A stretch of DNA of 64,000 nt from an uncultured Pirellulaceae bacterium (GTDB taxonomy: Bacteria > Planctomycetota > Planctomycetia > Pirellulales > Pirellulaceae): positions 1 through 64,000 of the forward strand of contig CALCJM010000003.1 in assembly GCA_937967505.1 (NCBI GenBank), in the 5' to 3' direction. The notes under the pieces are model-generated. The model did no database searches and had not been told where the DNA came from. It saw only the letters and a list, made by a program, of their open reading frames with translations. The translations under genes and the position numbers were made by a program. Positions 42,820-51,034 of this stretch are shown here, piece after piece. The first letter of the stretch is position 1, and the number at the start of each line of letters is the position of its first letter.

Positions 42820-45167
42820 CACACCGCAACGAAAGTAAGATTGCCGCGCTATTGGCGGATTGGCAGATCGCCAAAGAGGATGGCCGAGCTGTCACGCCCG
42901 AGCAACTGTGCCACGAAAACGGTTGCCCCGAAGTGACGGACGCCCTGCGGGTACAAATCGCTTTGCTAAGTCGGTCGGACTGGATGTTTCCTGCTTCAAC
43001 GCCATGGTTGTCAGACGAGAACGGCAATTCGCTTACGCTGGATCGCTACGAGATCATTTGCAAGATCGGCGAGGGCGGCATGGGAACGGTCTATCGGGCG
43101 CGTCACAAAGCGATGCGGCGCGAAGTTGCCCTGAAGACGATCAGCGATGGCTCGATTTCGCCCAAACAGTTGCAGCGTTTTCAACGTGAAATCCGCAACG
43201 TCGCTTCGCTCAATCACGTCGGCATCGTGACGGCGTACGATGCGTTGGAATTTGAGGGCCGATGGTACCTCGTCATGGAACTGGTCGATGGCGAAAACCT
43301 GCGGCAGGTCGTTGATCGTCGGGGCGCTTTGCCGTGGGAGGAGGTTTGCGACATTCTGATTCAAACCTCGGAATCGATCGCGGCGGCTCATGAAATCGGC
43401 ATCACCCATCGCGACATTAAGCCTTCGAATATTTTGCTGACCGGCGACGGGAAAACAAAACTGTTGGACTTGGGCGTTTCCAATGTCAGAACCCCCAATC
43501 CCGACGCCGGCGATCAATCGACGCACGCTTCGGCCTTGGACCTGACGGACACCAACGTCCCGGTGGGGACGCTTTCGTTCATGGCCCCAGAGCAAGCGCT
43601 GGACGCTCAATCCGCCGACGCCCGCAGCGATATTTACTCGCTTGGTTGCACCGCCTATTACCTGTTGTCGGGGCAGGTGCTGTTTCCGTCGGACAGCGTG
43701 GTCGCCACGATCGTGGGGCATCGTGAAACTGATGTTACACCGGTGGTTGGCAAGTTGGATATTTCGCGCGACATCAAAACGATGCTGGCCAAGATGCTGG
43801 CCAAATCGCCTGATGATCGTTTTCAAACCATGGCGGAGGTCACGGAGGCGTTGCGGGACGCGCGAACGGGCAAATCCAGCGCGGCAGCGTGGGCCTTGCA
43901 AGGCCCGCGAAGTGCTGCGGCAGCCCCCAATCGCATGTCGCCCGGCGCGTTGACATCGATCATTGCCAGCGCCGTGTTGCTGGTTTCCGCTGCGACGATT
44001 TTTATCTACCCAAAATTCGGTTCGCTTGCGGATTCAGGTTCAACCGCAACTGAAATTACAGGAACGTCAACGAGTAACGGAAGTGATCGAGTTGCCAATT
44101 TTGCGCGTTGGGTTTTCAATCAGCAAGGCGAGCTTGAGATCGAGGACGAATTTGGACTGCAAACCGTGGATCAGGTTGACGGATTGCCCGACGCGCCCTT
44201 TCAGGTGCGAGGCGTTTTTCTTGCTGACTTGCTGCCATCGCTTTCACTGGGGATATTTCAAACGCTTGGCGACCTGCAATCGCTGGAGTTAGTCGCTTGC
44301 GAGATCGACAATGAAGATTCGACCGACCTCAGCAGGTTACGATCACTTCGCAGCGTGTACCTTGATCAGTGTGAGATTGCGGCCGGCACGTTTGAGATGT
44401 TCACGACGATTCCGTCTCTGGAGGAGTTGCGAGTCGTTGATTGTCCGTTGCCGGAGGGAGAGCAGCTTGAGTTGCAGCCCATGCCTGGGTTGCAGTCGCT
44501 ACAGTTGAACGGTCTCCCGGTGGTGGATCGGCATGTCAAACAGCTTGGCAAAATGCCAAACCTCATTTCGCTTGACTTGTCCAGTACACAAATCCGCACG
44601 AGCGCATTTGAATTGTGCGATGGCCGAACCGATGTCGAGTCGCTGGATATTTCATCGACGCCGATCACTGACAAGGACTTCGAAGGGTATTCAATCCCGG
44701 GACTGCGGAACCTCTACCTGGGTGAACTGCGATTGGGCAGCAATGCAATCAAGTTTATTCTTGGCTCTCCAGAACTCGAGTATTTGTATTTGCAAAAGAA
44801 TGATCTGGCGGCCAATATGCTGACTGAGCTGGCGAAATGTCCTTCGTTGGTTTGGCTAAGTCTGAATGAGATTCCGTTGACGGTGCGAGAGATCGAAAAG
44901 CTGAATGGTCTTGTGAATCTCAAGTCGCTGGACGTATCGCACTGTGAGCTGTCGGATGAAAAACTGGCGCACCTGCAAATTGGCCATTTGAATGCGCTCT
45001 TCGTGACCGGGAACCCCATTACGGATGCCTTTCTGGACTCACTTGAAGCAGGTAGTTTAGAGCAGTTGGACATCACCGATTGCAACATCTCGAAAGATGC
45101 AAAACGCCGTTTTCGAAGACGGTACCCGTCGTGCGAGCTGCTGACCGGCACCGCCTTCATCTATTAG
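42816..45167 (+). CDS. Transmembrane Ser/Thr kinase with leucine-rich-repeat-like outer domain
   Basis: The 783-aa protein has a kinase domain (~78-350): GEGGMGTVYRA, VALKTIS with K107, THRDIKPSN (198-200 HRD) and LLDLGVSN, where DFG is DLG (218-220), a tolerated variant. A membrane segment near 385-410 (ALTSIIASAVLLVSAATIFI) is followed by an outer region of leucine-rich-like repeats (LQSLELVACEIDNEDSTDLS, LRSVYLDQCEIAAGTFEMFT, LKSLDVSHCELSDEKLAHLQ). The outer repeats could bind a ligand and control the kinase, which in turn would regulate the coupled sigma factor. The role is inference. Confidence 0.92.
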   Translation: MTHRNESKIAALLADWQIAKEDGRAVTPEQLCHENGCPEVTDALRVQIALLSRSDWMFPASTPWLSDENGNSLTLDRYEIICKIGEGGMGTVYRARHKAMRREVALKTISDGSISPKQLQRFQREIRNVASLNHVGIVTAYDALEFEGRWYLVMELVDGENLRQVVDRRGALPWEEVCDILIQTSESIAAAHEIGITHRDIKPSNILLTGDGKTKLLDLGVSNVRTPNPDAGDQSTHASALDLTDTNVPVGTLSFMAPEQALDAQSADARSDIYSLGCTAYYLLSGQVLFPSDSVVATIVGHRETDVTPVVGKLDISRDIKTMLAKMLAKSPDDRFQTMAEVTEALRDARTGKSSAAAWALQGPRSAAAAPNRMSPGALTSIIASAVLLVSAATIFIYPKFGSLADSGSTATEITGTSTSNGSDRVANFARWVFNQQGELEIEDEFGLQTVDQVDGLPDAPFQVRGVFLADLLPSLSLGIFQTLGDLQSLELVACEIDNEDSTDLSRLRSLRSVYLDQCEIAAGTFEMFTTIPSLEELRVVDCPLPEGEQLELQPMPGLQSLQLNGLPVVDRHVKQLGKMPNLISLDLSSTQIRTSAFELCDGRTDVESLDISSTPITDKDFEGYSIPGLRNLYLGELRLGSNAIKFILGSPELEYLYLQKNDLAANMLTELAKCPSLVWLSLNEIPLTVREIEKLNGLVNLKSLDVSHCELSDEKLAHLQIGHLNALFVTGNPITDAFLDSLEAGSLEQLDITDCNISKDAKRRFRRRYPSCELLTGTAFIY

Positions 45168-45198
45168 CGTTTCTACGGCATAGTCAATGCTTCAGTGA

Positions 45199-47172
45199 TC
45201 AAACCATCCAGTCGATCTCGCTGAAAACTTGGTCCACTATATTCCGACGGCATACCGCGTCATTGTCCCGCTGGTTCCGCCCGGATGACGACTCGTTGTT
45301 CTCGAATGATGCGAATGATGCGAACGCAGCGAAGCCGTACGAGGGCGAGACCGGGGTAACTTCATCGGCCCCGTGGAGTTGATCGGACGAATCGTCTGAA
45401 TCGGCCAAGTTAGCAAATGAGCTTTCCGCGCGACTGCCGTCGCTGGTTGCGATGTCCAGCGACCATCCGTTCAGTTGTCCTCCATCAAGGTCGGCGCGAT
45501 CCTGAACGATCAAACGCCATTGACCATTTGCGTCCTGACCATCCAAACGATCGAGTGATCGTGCCGGGCGGAACGTGCCCGAAAACGGTGCTCGTCCGCG
45601 ATTGATCGACTGATCCGCATCGCTGTCGAAGACCGTGTTATCGAAACCGTTGCCAGAACCACCTTGCTGATTGACCAGCACAACGCGCTGGCCGCTGGGC
45701 GACACCAAGACCAATCGCAAGTCGCTGACGTAGCTGTGGTCGATGTCGACCGTAACATTCACATCGGTGATCGCACCCTGTGTGCCGGAAACGTTGATGG
45801 TCGAAACCACGCGGTCAGTGCCAAATTCACTGATCTCTTGCGACTGATTGTTTTCAAAGGTGTAGGTGCCTGATTCATCACCGCCGCCATTATCATCCGC
45901 AACGTGATTGACTTGCAGGCTGTACTCTCCGGTGGACTCATCGGCGTATGCACCGGCAACCGCGTAGTAGTCTCCCGCACCGAGTGACGTGGTCAGCTGG
46001 CTGTTTAAGCTGCCGCCGGCGTCGTCATTTTGAGCGACCAATCGTCCGCCGGAATCGTAGACTCGCAAGTAGGTATCCAAGCCGCGATCCGTCGCAGTTA
46101 ACGCGATCGTAGTTTCGCCCGCAGCATCAACGGTGAACCGGAACGCGTCGCGGTCACCGGATTCTTCGAGTGTACCGGTGGTGGTCCCGTTGCCGCTGCT
46201 GTTGAGTGTCAACAGCGTGGCGTTGCTGTCCGGTCGACTGCTGTGGTCATCGGTTTCGTTTCCTCCATCATCACCACCGTCGGTGTCGCTTTCGTCGCCG
46301 CCATCGTTGTCGTTGCCGCTATCACTGTTGCCAACGATGCCGTCAATCCACGCGGCGTGAATGTCGATGCGTGTATCAAAGGAGTAATCGCCCAGTGATT
46401 GAGCATTGCCGGTGCCCCCCGAAGTGACGCCAGCGATCTGGAAGTTTCCGTTGATGTTGACGAATGCCGGCCCGCCCGAGTCGCCCGGTGCGGTGTTCGC
46501 TTCATTGTGGCTGTCGAAGTTCCATGCAATGTGTTCGCCGGTAACGACGTCCAATCGAGTCTCTCCGACTTGCTTGCCGTCGTCATTCGGATCAAAGCCA
46601 CCGGTGCTGGTTCCGCCTTCACCGAAACCGACCAGCGTCAGATTCATACCAACCTGCGGCGTCTGGCGAAACAACTCCATCGGCGTAATGCCGGTGACCG
46701 GGCGACTGAGCGTAATGATGGCGAGGTCATTACCCGCATCAAAACGATTGGCGTTGTATTCCGGATGCAGCGTCACCGCAGATGAGCGATACGTTTGGCC
46801 GCCCACCTCAAACGTGACACCTCGATTGCCGACGTTTTCTAAACAGTGGGCAGCAGTCAACACATGGCTTGGAGAAATCAGCGTGCCAGTGCATCCCGTC
46901 CCCACGTATCCCACGGCGGTGAATTCGCTCGTCTGCTGACCATTGACAATGCGCGCGGAGGGCGCATTCGCGCCCTGATCCGTCGATATCGCGTGTTGGT
47001 GGACAGTCGATGGAGCAACCATCGCCGGTGCCGTATCTGGGGAAGACATCAGCGATTGAAGATCGATCGCCGCGATATCGGCTGCCATCAGTTTTCGGTT
47101 TTCCAGTGGTTCAAACTCGAGTACGTTCTTTTGAGAGCGCCGACGTAGGCGGGCGGAGAGTCGATTTTTCAT
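45199..47172 (-). CDS. Secreted trypsin-like serine protease with PPC and P domains, paralogue 2
   Basis: The ATG at 47172 follows AAGGA with nine bases, giving 657 aa. The N-terminus has LENRKLMAAD, the LExRxLxA motif. The trypsin domain has H109 in LTAAHC, D149 in NDLAII and S232 in GDSGGP. An acidic Asp/Gly/Glu linker (residues ~285-315) leads to a PPC domain (~325-420, DRDAFRFTVDAAGETTIALT) and a P-proprotein domain (~445-560). The last ~80 residues are polar. It is highly similar to the protease at 39613-41628, and the two flank a sigma/kinase pair, so the locus may be one duplicated unit. It converges on the kinase gene with 31 bp between stops. Confidence 0.93.
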   Translation of the reverse strand: MKNRLSARLRRRSQKNVLEFEPLENRKLMAADIAAIDLQSLMSSPDTAPAMVAPSTVHQHAISTDQGANAPSARIVNGQQTSEFTAVGYVGTGCTGTLISPSHVLTAAHCLENVGNRGVTFEVGGQTYRSSAVTLHPEYNANRFDAGNDLAIITLSRPVTGITPMELFRQTPQVGMNLTLVGFGEGGTSTGGFDPNDDGKQVGETRLDVVTGEHIAWNFDSHNEANTAPGDSGGPAFVNINGNFQIAGVTSGGTGNAQSLGDYSFDTRIDIHAAWIDGIVGNSDSGNDNDGGDESDTDGGDDGGNETDDHSSRPDSNATLLTLNSSGNGTTTGTLEESGDRDAFRFTVDAAGETTIALTATDRGLDTYLRVYDSGGRLVAQNDDAGGSLNSQLTTSLGAGDYYAVAGAYADESTGEYSLQVNHVADDNGGGDESGTYTFENNQSQEISEFGTDRVVSTINVSGTQGAITDVNVTVDIDHSYVSDLRLVLVSPSGQRVVLVNQQGGSGNGFDNTVFDSDADQSINRGRAPFSGTFRPARSLDRLDGQDANGQWRLIVQDRADLDGGQLNGWSLDIATSDGSRAESSFANLADSDDSSDQLHGADEVTPVSPSYGFAAFASFASFENNESSSGRNQRDNDAVCRRNIVDQVFSEIDWMV

Positions 47173-48540
47173 GTTCGTAAGTCCTTGGCACACAGGAAGA
47201 AATGGCCTCACGGCGAAGTGTCATGAGACCGGCCAACGCTTGGCCACCGATGAAAGCGGAGGCTGCGACACAATTGAGACATGAAACTGAAAATTTCTTT
47301 CGCCGGTTGCCCAACTGGCCCTTGGCAACTGGCATTGGGGACAGGCTTCGGGGTAGATCAAAAAACAGAAAACTCCGACAGCTCTCGGTGAACACCAGCA
47401 TCTTTCTCCCCTGTTAGGCGATTGGCAGTTTTCGCTCTTTCTCGGGCTGTTCACCGGTCTTGCACTTCTGTGGCCGCCCGGGATTTTTCCTCTTCTTTTT
47501 ACCTTTGCCGGCCCCGTGCTATCGCTTGACGGCGATTTCGAGGAATTGGACGAGCCTTTGCTGGCTTTGGTCAGCCGAAGTATCGAAGTCGGAAGTTGGA
47601 CGATGCCTGTGAGCGTCGCGCGCTTCACTTCCGAGTTTGGCCCAATGCGAAAAACCTGAGCATGTCAGCGAGTTCTGATACGCCAGATTTCGCTATTTTC
47701 ACCCTCAAAACTTGAACTCAAAATTCTTGAACTCAAAATTCCGGTTCTCGCTGAACCGAGAGATGATTATCGCAGATTACTCCTGAGTCAGTGCCTGTAA
47801 GGGGTGATTTGAAGCCGTTCGAGTGCGGGTTTCTTCCTGTTTCTCGGCTCTGAGCCGATATCTCCATCACAACTCCCGCATTGGCAAAAACTGCCAGTCC
47901 AAAAACTGCAGGATTGGAAACACAGCAGCTAGGAAAGCTACATCTACAAACGCGACTCATGCCGATGGGGGCTGAGATTAAAAATCGCGCCAGCCAAGAA
48001 ATGAAAAACAAGGCTGTTCCCGGCGAAGCTCTCCCGGTTGCCGTTGCGGCGGGAGTTGGCACGGGCGCTTAGGCATGTTAACCGCATCCGCTGATTATGA
48101 CGGGAGGGCGTGTTCGGAAGTCGTTAAACAGATGCACAAGTACATCGGGAGGTCGATCATCAAATGACGATTGGTGGTATTGATCGAGCAGCACCTTAAG
48201 TTGTATGAACGGTGCCATGCAGGATGCGACAAGACGCAGAAGAGTGTCTGACGGTTGGGCTCTAACGCTTTATCGCAGCCAAATATCAGGTTCACGAGCA
48301 TATGCCATTTAGGACTCGGGTTTATCATGCCGAAACCGCAGGTCTTACTACTCTACTACGCATCGATGCGACTGCCTGTAGGGTTTTCCCGCGAGTTGTC
48401 AGTTTGCATCCAAAACCAATTTTTCCTTAGCTTTTTTGGTGGTTATTGGACGTTAGGTTGTCTCAATTGTTAGCGCGCACTTCTTACGATGAATTCTTTA
48501 GGATTAGTTCTTTACATGCCGTTGTAAACCGATATGTTGA
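47173..48540. other. Gene-poor region with half a miniature element
   Basis: No gene is convincing in this 1.37 kb. A single end of the 107-bp element (TTAGGCGATTGGCAGTT) is present at 47414-47430, without the other end. At about 47705-47740, TTGAACTCAAAATTC occurs twice in tandem. GGGTTTTCCC at 48381-48390 matches the motif near the response-regulator genes. The 135- and 109-codon frames on the minus strand are not called. Confidence 0.5.
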
Positions 48541-48543
48541 TTC

Positions 48544-48596
48544 GCGAGCGGGCAGACCACGTTTGCGTTTACGCAGGTCTACTTTTTTTTGCTCGC
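48544..48596 (+). terminator. Terminator or attenuator hairpin in the leader of a secreted-protein gene
   Basis: AGACC (48554-48558) pairs with GGTCT (48576-48580), with GCG/CGC adding an inner stem, followed by eight T's (48583-48590). The flanking GCGAGC (48544-48549) and GCTCGC (48591-48596) could pair outside it. It sits 37-90 bp upstream of the ATG at 48633. It may terminate an unseen upstream transcript or act as an attenuator. Confidence 0.55.
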
Positions 48597-48632
48597 ACTC
48601 TTTAACTCGTTTCCAAACATAGAGGTTCTAAA

Positions 48633-49085
48633 ATGATGACATCCAATTTCATTAAGGCCACGCTCTTGGCTTTAAGCGTCGCAGTATTGTTTCTTGGTTC
48701 TTCGACGACGGCGATGGCTCAGAAGAATAAAGTTATCCTGCGAGATGCGGACAAGCCGAAAACGCCGCTTTACTCTGCATCCTATGATCGAAGAAATGGT
48801 CGGCTTAACCTTATTTTCCATTATCAGAAAGTTCTGTTTGATGCAAAGCACAGCCGTGCCCGGCATATTGATTCTCTTACCTTGGGTGGCAAGGTTTATA
48901 AGGTTGAACTTCATGCAGACAGCGGTCCAAGAGTCAACGGACGTTACATTTACAACCGCAACACTGTAAAAAATAATTTTTCAATTTTTGTGGGTAAATG
49001 GAGAAATCTATCGAAGGGCTTGGTCTTCAGGTTGAATGATCATCCCGGTGGTGGTGGTCTGATTTACTGGGTCAGGCTTAGGTAG
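48633..49085 (+). CDS. Small secreted protein of unknown function
   Basis: The 150-aa protein has a clean signal peptide (residues ~1-30: KATLLALSVAVLFLGSSTTA then MAQ), and the mature part is basic (~120 aa), with PLYSASYDRRNGRLNLIFHY and a C-terminal NDHPGGGGLIYWVRLR. No family is recognised. GAGG seven bases upstream fixes the start. A hairpin with a T run lies in its leader and a strong terminator follows at 49207, so it is probably a single-gene transcript. Confidence 0.7.
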   Translation: MMTSNFIKATLLALSVAVLFLGSSTTAMAQKNKVILRDADKPKTPLYSASYDRRNGRLNLIFHYQKVLFDAKHSRARHIDSLTLGGKVYKVELHADSGPRVNGRYIYNRNTVKNNFSIFVGKWRNLSKGLVFRLNDHPGGGGLIYWVRLR

Positions 49086-49206
49086 TGATCGTCGGCGAAT
49101 ACTTGCCATCGGATCTGGTCGCGACGGCGGCCCGACAAGCTTATCTTGAACCAAAGCGGTTTGAGGTTGGCTGATGGATCACACCGAAAAATCTTTTTAA
49201 TACGTG

Positions 49207-49240
49207 AAAACGCAAGTCGGTAAAACGGCTTGCGTTTTTC
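49207..49240 (+). terminator. Rho-independent terminator after the small secreted-protein gene
   Basis: AAAACGCAAGTCGG pairs with CGGCTTGCGTTTTT across a short TAAAA loop, and the 3' arm ends in T's. It lies about 120 bp past the stop at 49085. Confidence 0.8.
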
Positions 49241-49336
49241 GTTGGCGTTACGATAACTCGATCCGTCAGTTACTAACGTTATTACGTTGTTATCCGGGGG
49301 GCTCGACGGCGGCCATCTGTAGTCTGTCTTGGTTCA

Positions 49337-49480
49337 GCGTGAACTCGAATTTTGAGTTCGCGTTGTCTCGTACCAACGTTCTTTTTTGCCGTTGCTTTGC
49401 GGGTAGTAAAGACTGGTTCTGGCATGCGACAGATCAAAGACTCGCAAGAAGATTTTGATGCCTTTCCGGTGGAGGTGTCT
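49337..49480 (-). pseudogene. Fragment of an integrase-core (rve/DDE) transposase
   Basis: The minus-strand frame reads HLHRKGIKIFLRVFDLSHAR and then TSLYYPQSNGKKERWYETTR. TSxYYPQSNGKxERW is a strong signature of the IS3/IS481-like integrase core around the last catalytic Glu. Only about 50 codons are left, and one end is adjacent to a REP-like repeat. Not functional. Confidence 0.75.
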
Positions 49481-49565
49481 TACCGCTGCTTCCACGCTCT
49501 GGCGAGCGTAGCCACGACAACTTGCTTCAATAAATTGCATGTGTTCTTAAACGCGCAGAAAAACA
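49478..49565. repeat. REP-like element, inverted and diverged copy
   Basis: CCACGCTCTGGCGAGCGTAG at 49492 onward (hairpin 49492-49516) followed by CCACGACAA and, after a diverged stretch, TTAAACGCGCAGAAAAA matches the reverse complement of the 126-bp unit at the left edge over about 85 bp. It is a lone copy, next to the integrase remnant. Confidence 0.75.
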
Positions 49566-49712
49566 ATAATTTACGCGAGCGACAACTGGGCGTTGCGGAA
49601 CGGGCTGATATGGTATCATGGCGGCAAAACCGAGTTCCCTGAGGGACTTTCTTAAGCCACTTTACGGCACGTTGATTCGTATTGGCGAAAACATAAATGC
49701 GTTGAACCACCC

Positions 49713-51029
49713 ATGTTTTTACTTGTCCATTTATTGCTCCCCCTGATTGGATTGTCCTTGCTTTGCTTTGGCACAATGTCTCAAGTTGCTGTCGCCCAAG
49801 TTGAGACCGCACACGTGTCGGTGCGTACTGCCGATGGCGGGACCCTCAGTGCAGAGCTGATGGCGATTGACGGCCAGCTGGTGGAGCTGAAAACCGATCA
49901 AACCGATCAAACCGATCAAAAAAGCCAATTCATCAACTTTGATAGCATCGAGAGCATTACTTTTGATAACCAACGAAGCACACAAAACGCGAGTGCAGGA
50001 ACGTTCCAATGCCAATTGGCGGATGGATCGCTGATTAATGGGGCGTCTATTTCAATTTCCGGGTCCGAGGTGCAAATTGAACTGGCCGCCGGTGGGCGCA
50101 TCGAACTGGCCAAAAGTAGTCTCAGGTATTTACTGCTGTTCAATTCGACCACCAATCCAAAAACCCGACAGCAATGGAATGAGTTTCTGACAACCTTCAG
50201 CTCGACCAGCGACGCGATCATCGCCAGCAAAAATGAAAGTCTGCAAGCAATCGAAGGAGTTGTCGGTGACGTTACGGAAGCCGGTTTTCAATTCGCGATG
50301 GGGGAACGCGCGGTGACGGTAAGGGCTGAAAAACTGACGGGAGTCTGCTTCTACCGCGCTGACCGCGAGTTCCCCGAACCTGTCTGTGAAATCAGGCTGG
50401 TTAACGGGTCCGGAATTGCCGTCCAACAAGCGGTCTATGTTGAGGAAGTGCTCAACTGCGTTACCTGTACCGGCGATCAAATCAGCCTGCCGATTGACCA
50501 AGTCACCCAGTTGAATTTTGCTGCGGGGCGCACAATCTATTTAAGCGATCTGGTGCCGACGACCAATGCCTGGCTGCCACTGGTCGCAAGCCCGGCGAAT
50601 TTGGATGCGCTGGTAAAATTAAATTCTGCCATTGCTGACCAGGCTTTCTCGGGACAGCCACTTACGCTACGTAACACGCCAGCCGACGGGCTCGGTCTTG
50701 CGGTCACAACGCAGACCTACGCCAAGGGATTTGCAATCGCCGGAGGTGGCCGGTTGGCGTTTAATCTGAACGGCCAATTCAAAAGACTGACAGCGCTGGT
50801 TGGTTTCGATCCGGAAACCGAAGGGTTAGAGGGGAATGTGAGACTGGAATTTCGGGTTGACGATAAAAAAGTGATCAACGAAGTGCTCCAGAACCGGGAA
50901 GTCACCCGGCCGCTGCCTGTCGATATCGATGTTGAGGGAGTGCAGCGGCTGGTGATAAGAGTTGACTACCATGACAGGCGTTCTGTCGGTGATAGAATTC
51001 ATATCGTCGAAGCGCGAGTGTCGAGGTGA
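49713..51029 (+). CDS. Exported NPCBM/NEW2-domain protein
   Basis: The 438-aa protein has a signal peptide (residues ~1-28, ending VAVAQ). The C-terminal ~120 residues match the NPCBM fold: TYAKGFAIAGGGRLAFNLNG, then FKRLTALVGFDPETEGLEGN and GVQRLVIRVDYHDRRSVGDR, a sugar-binding module typical of GH98-like and planctomycete secreted proteins. The central part is unrecognised. A triplicated 9-bp DNA repeat (ACCGATCAA at 49893-49919) yields TDQTDQTDQ. The downstream HtrA gene starts five bases after the stop, so the genes form one operon. Confidence 0.85.
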   Translation: MFLLVHLLLPLIGLSLLCFGTMSQVAVAQVETAHVSVRTADGGTLSAELMAIDGQLVELKTDQTDQTDQKSQFINFDSIESITFDNQRSTQNASAGTFQCQLADGSLINGASISISGSEVQIELAAGGRIELAKSSLRYLLLFNSTTNPKTRQQWNEFLTTFSSTSDAIIASKNESLQAIEGVVGDVTEAGFQFAMGERAVTVRAEKLTGVCFYRADREFPEPVCEIRLVNGSGIAVQQAVYVEEVLNCVTCTGDQISLPIDQVTQLNFAAGRTIYLSDLVPTTNAWLPLVASPANLDALVKLNSAIADQAFSGQPLTLRNTPADGLGLAVTTQTYAKGFAIAGGGRLAFNLNGQFKRLTALVGFDPETEGLEGNVRLEFRVDDKKVINEVLQNREVTRPLPVDIDVEGVQRLVIRVDYHDRRSVGDRIHIVEARVSR

Positions 51030-51034
51030 TCTCA

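Larger units (their letters stand above)
49241..49712. other. Intergenic region with IS and REP debris
   Basis: Aside from the integrase-core remnant and the REP-like repeat listed separately, no gene is seen. The part nearest 49713 must include the promoter of the exported three-gene module. Confidence 0.45.

Noticed and set aside
43011-43901. 296-codon minus-strand frame
   Set aside because: It is antisense to the well-supported kinase domain on the plus strand.
47221-47628. 135-codon minus-strand frame in the gene-poor region
   Set aside because: Low-complexity, no recognisable fold, and it spans half of a miniature element.
47733-48062. 109-codon minus-strand frame with a hydrophobic middle
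   Set aside because: No start signal or family; the hydrophobic stretch alone is not convincing.
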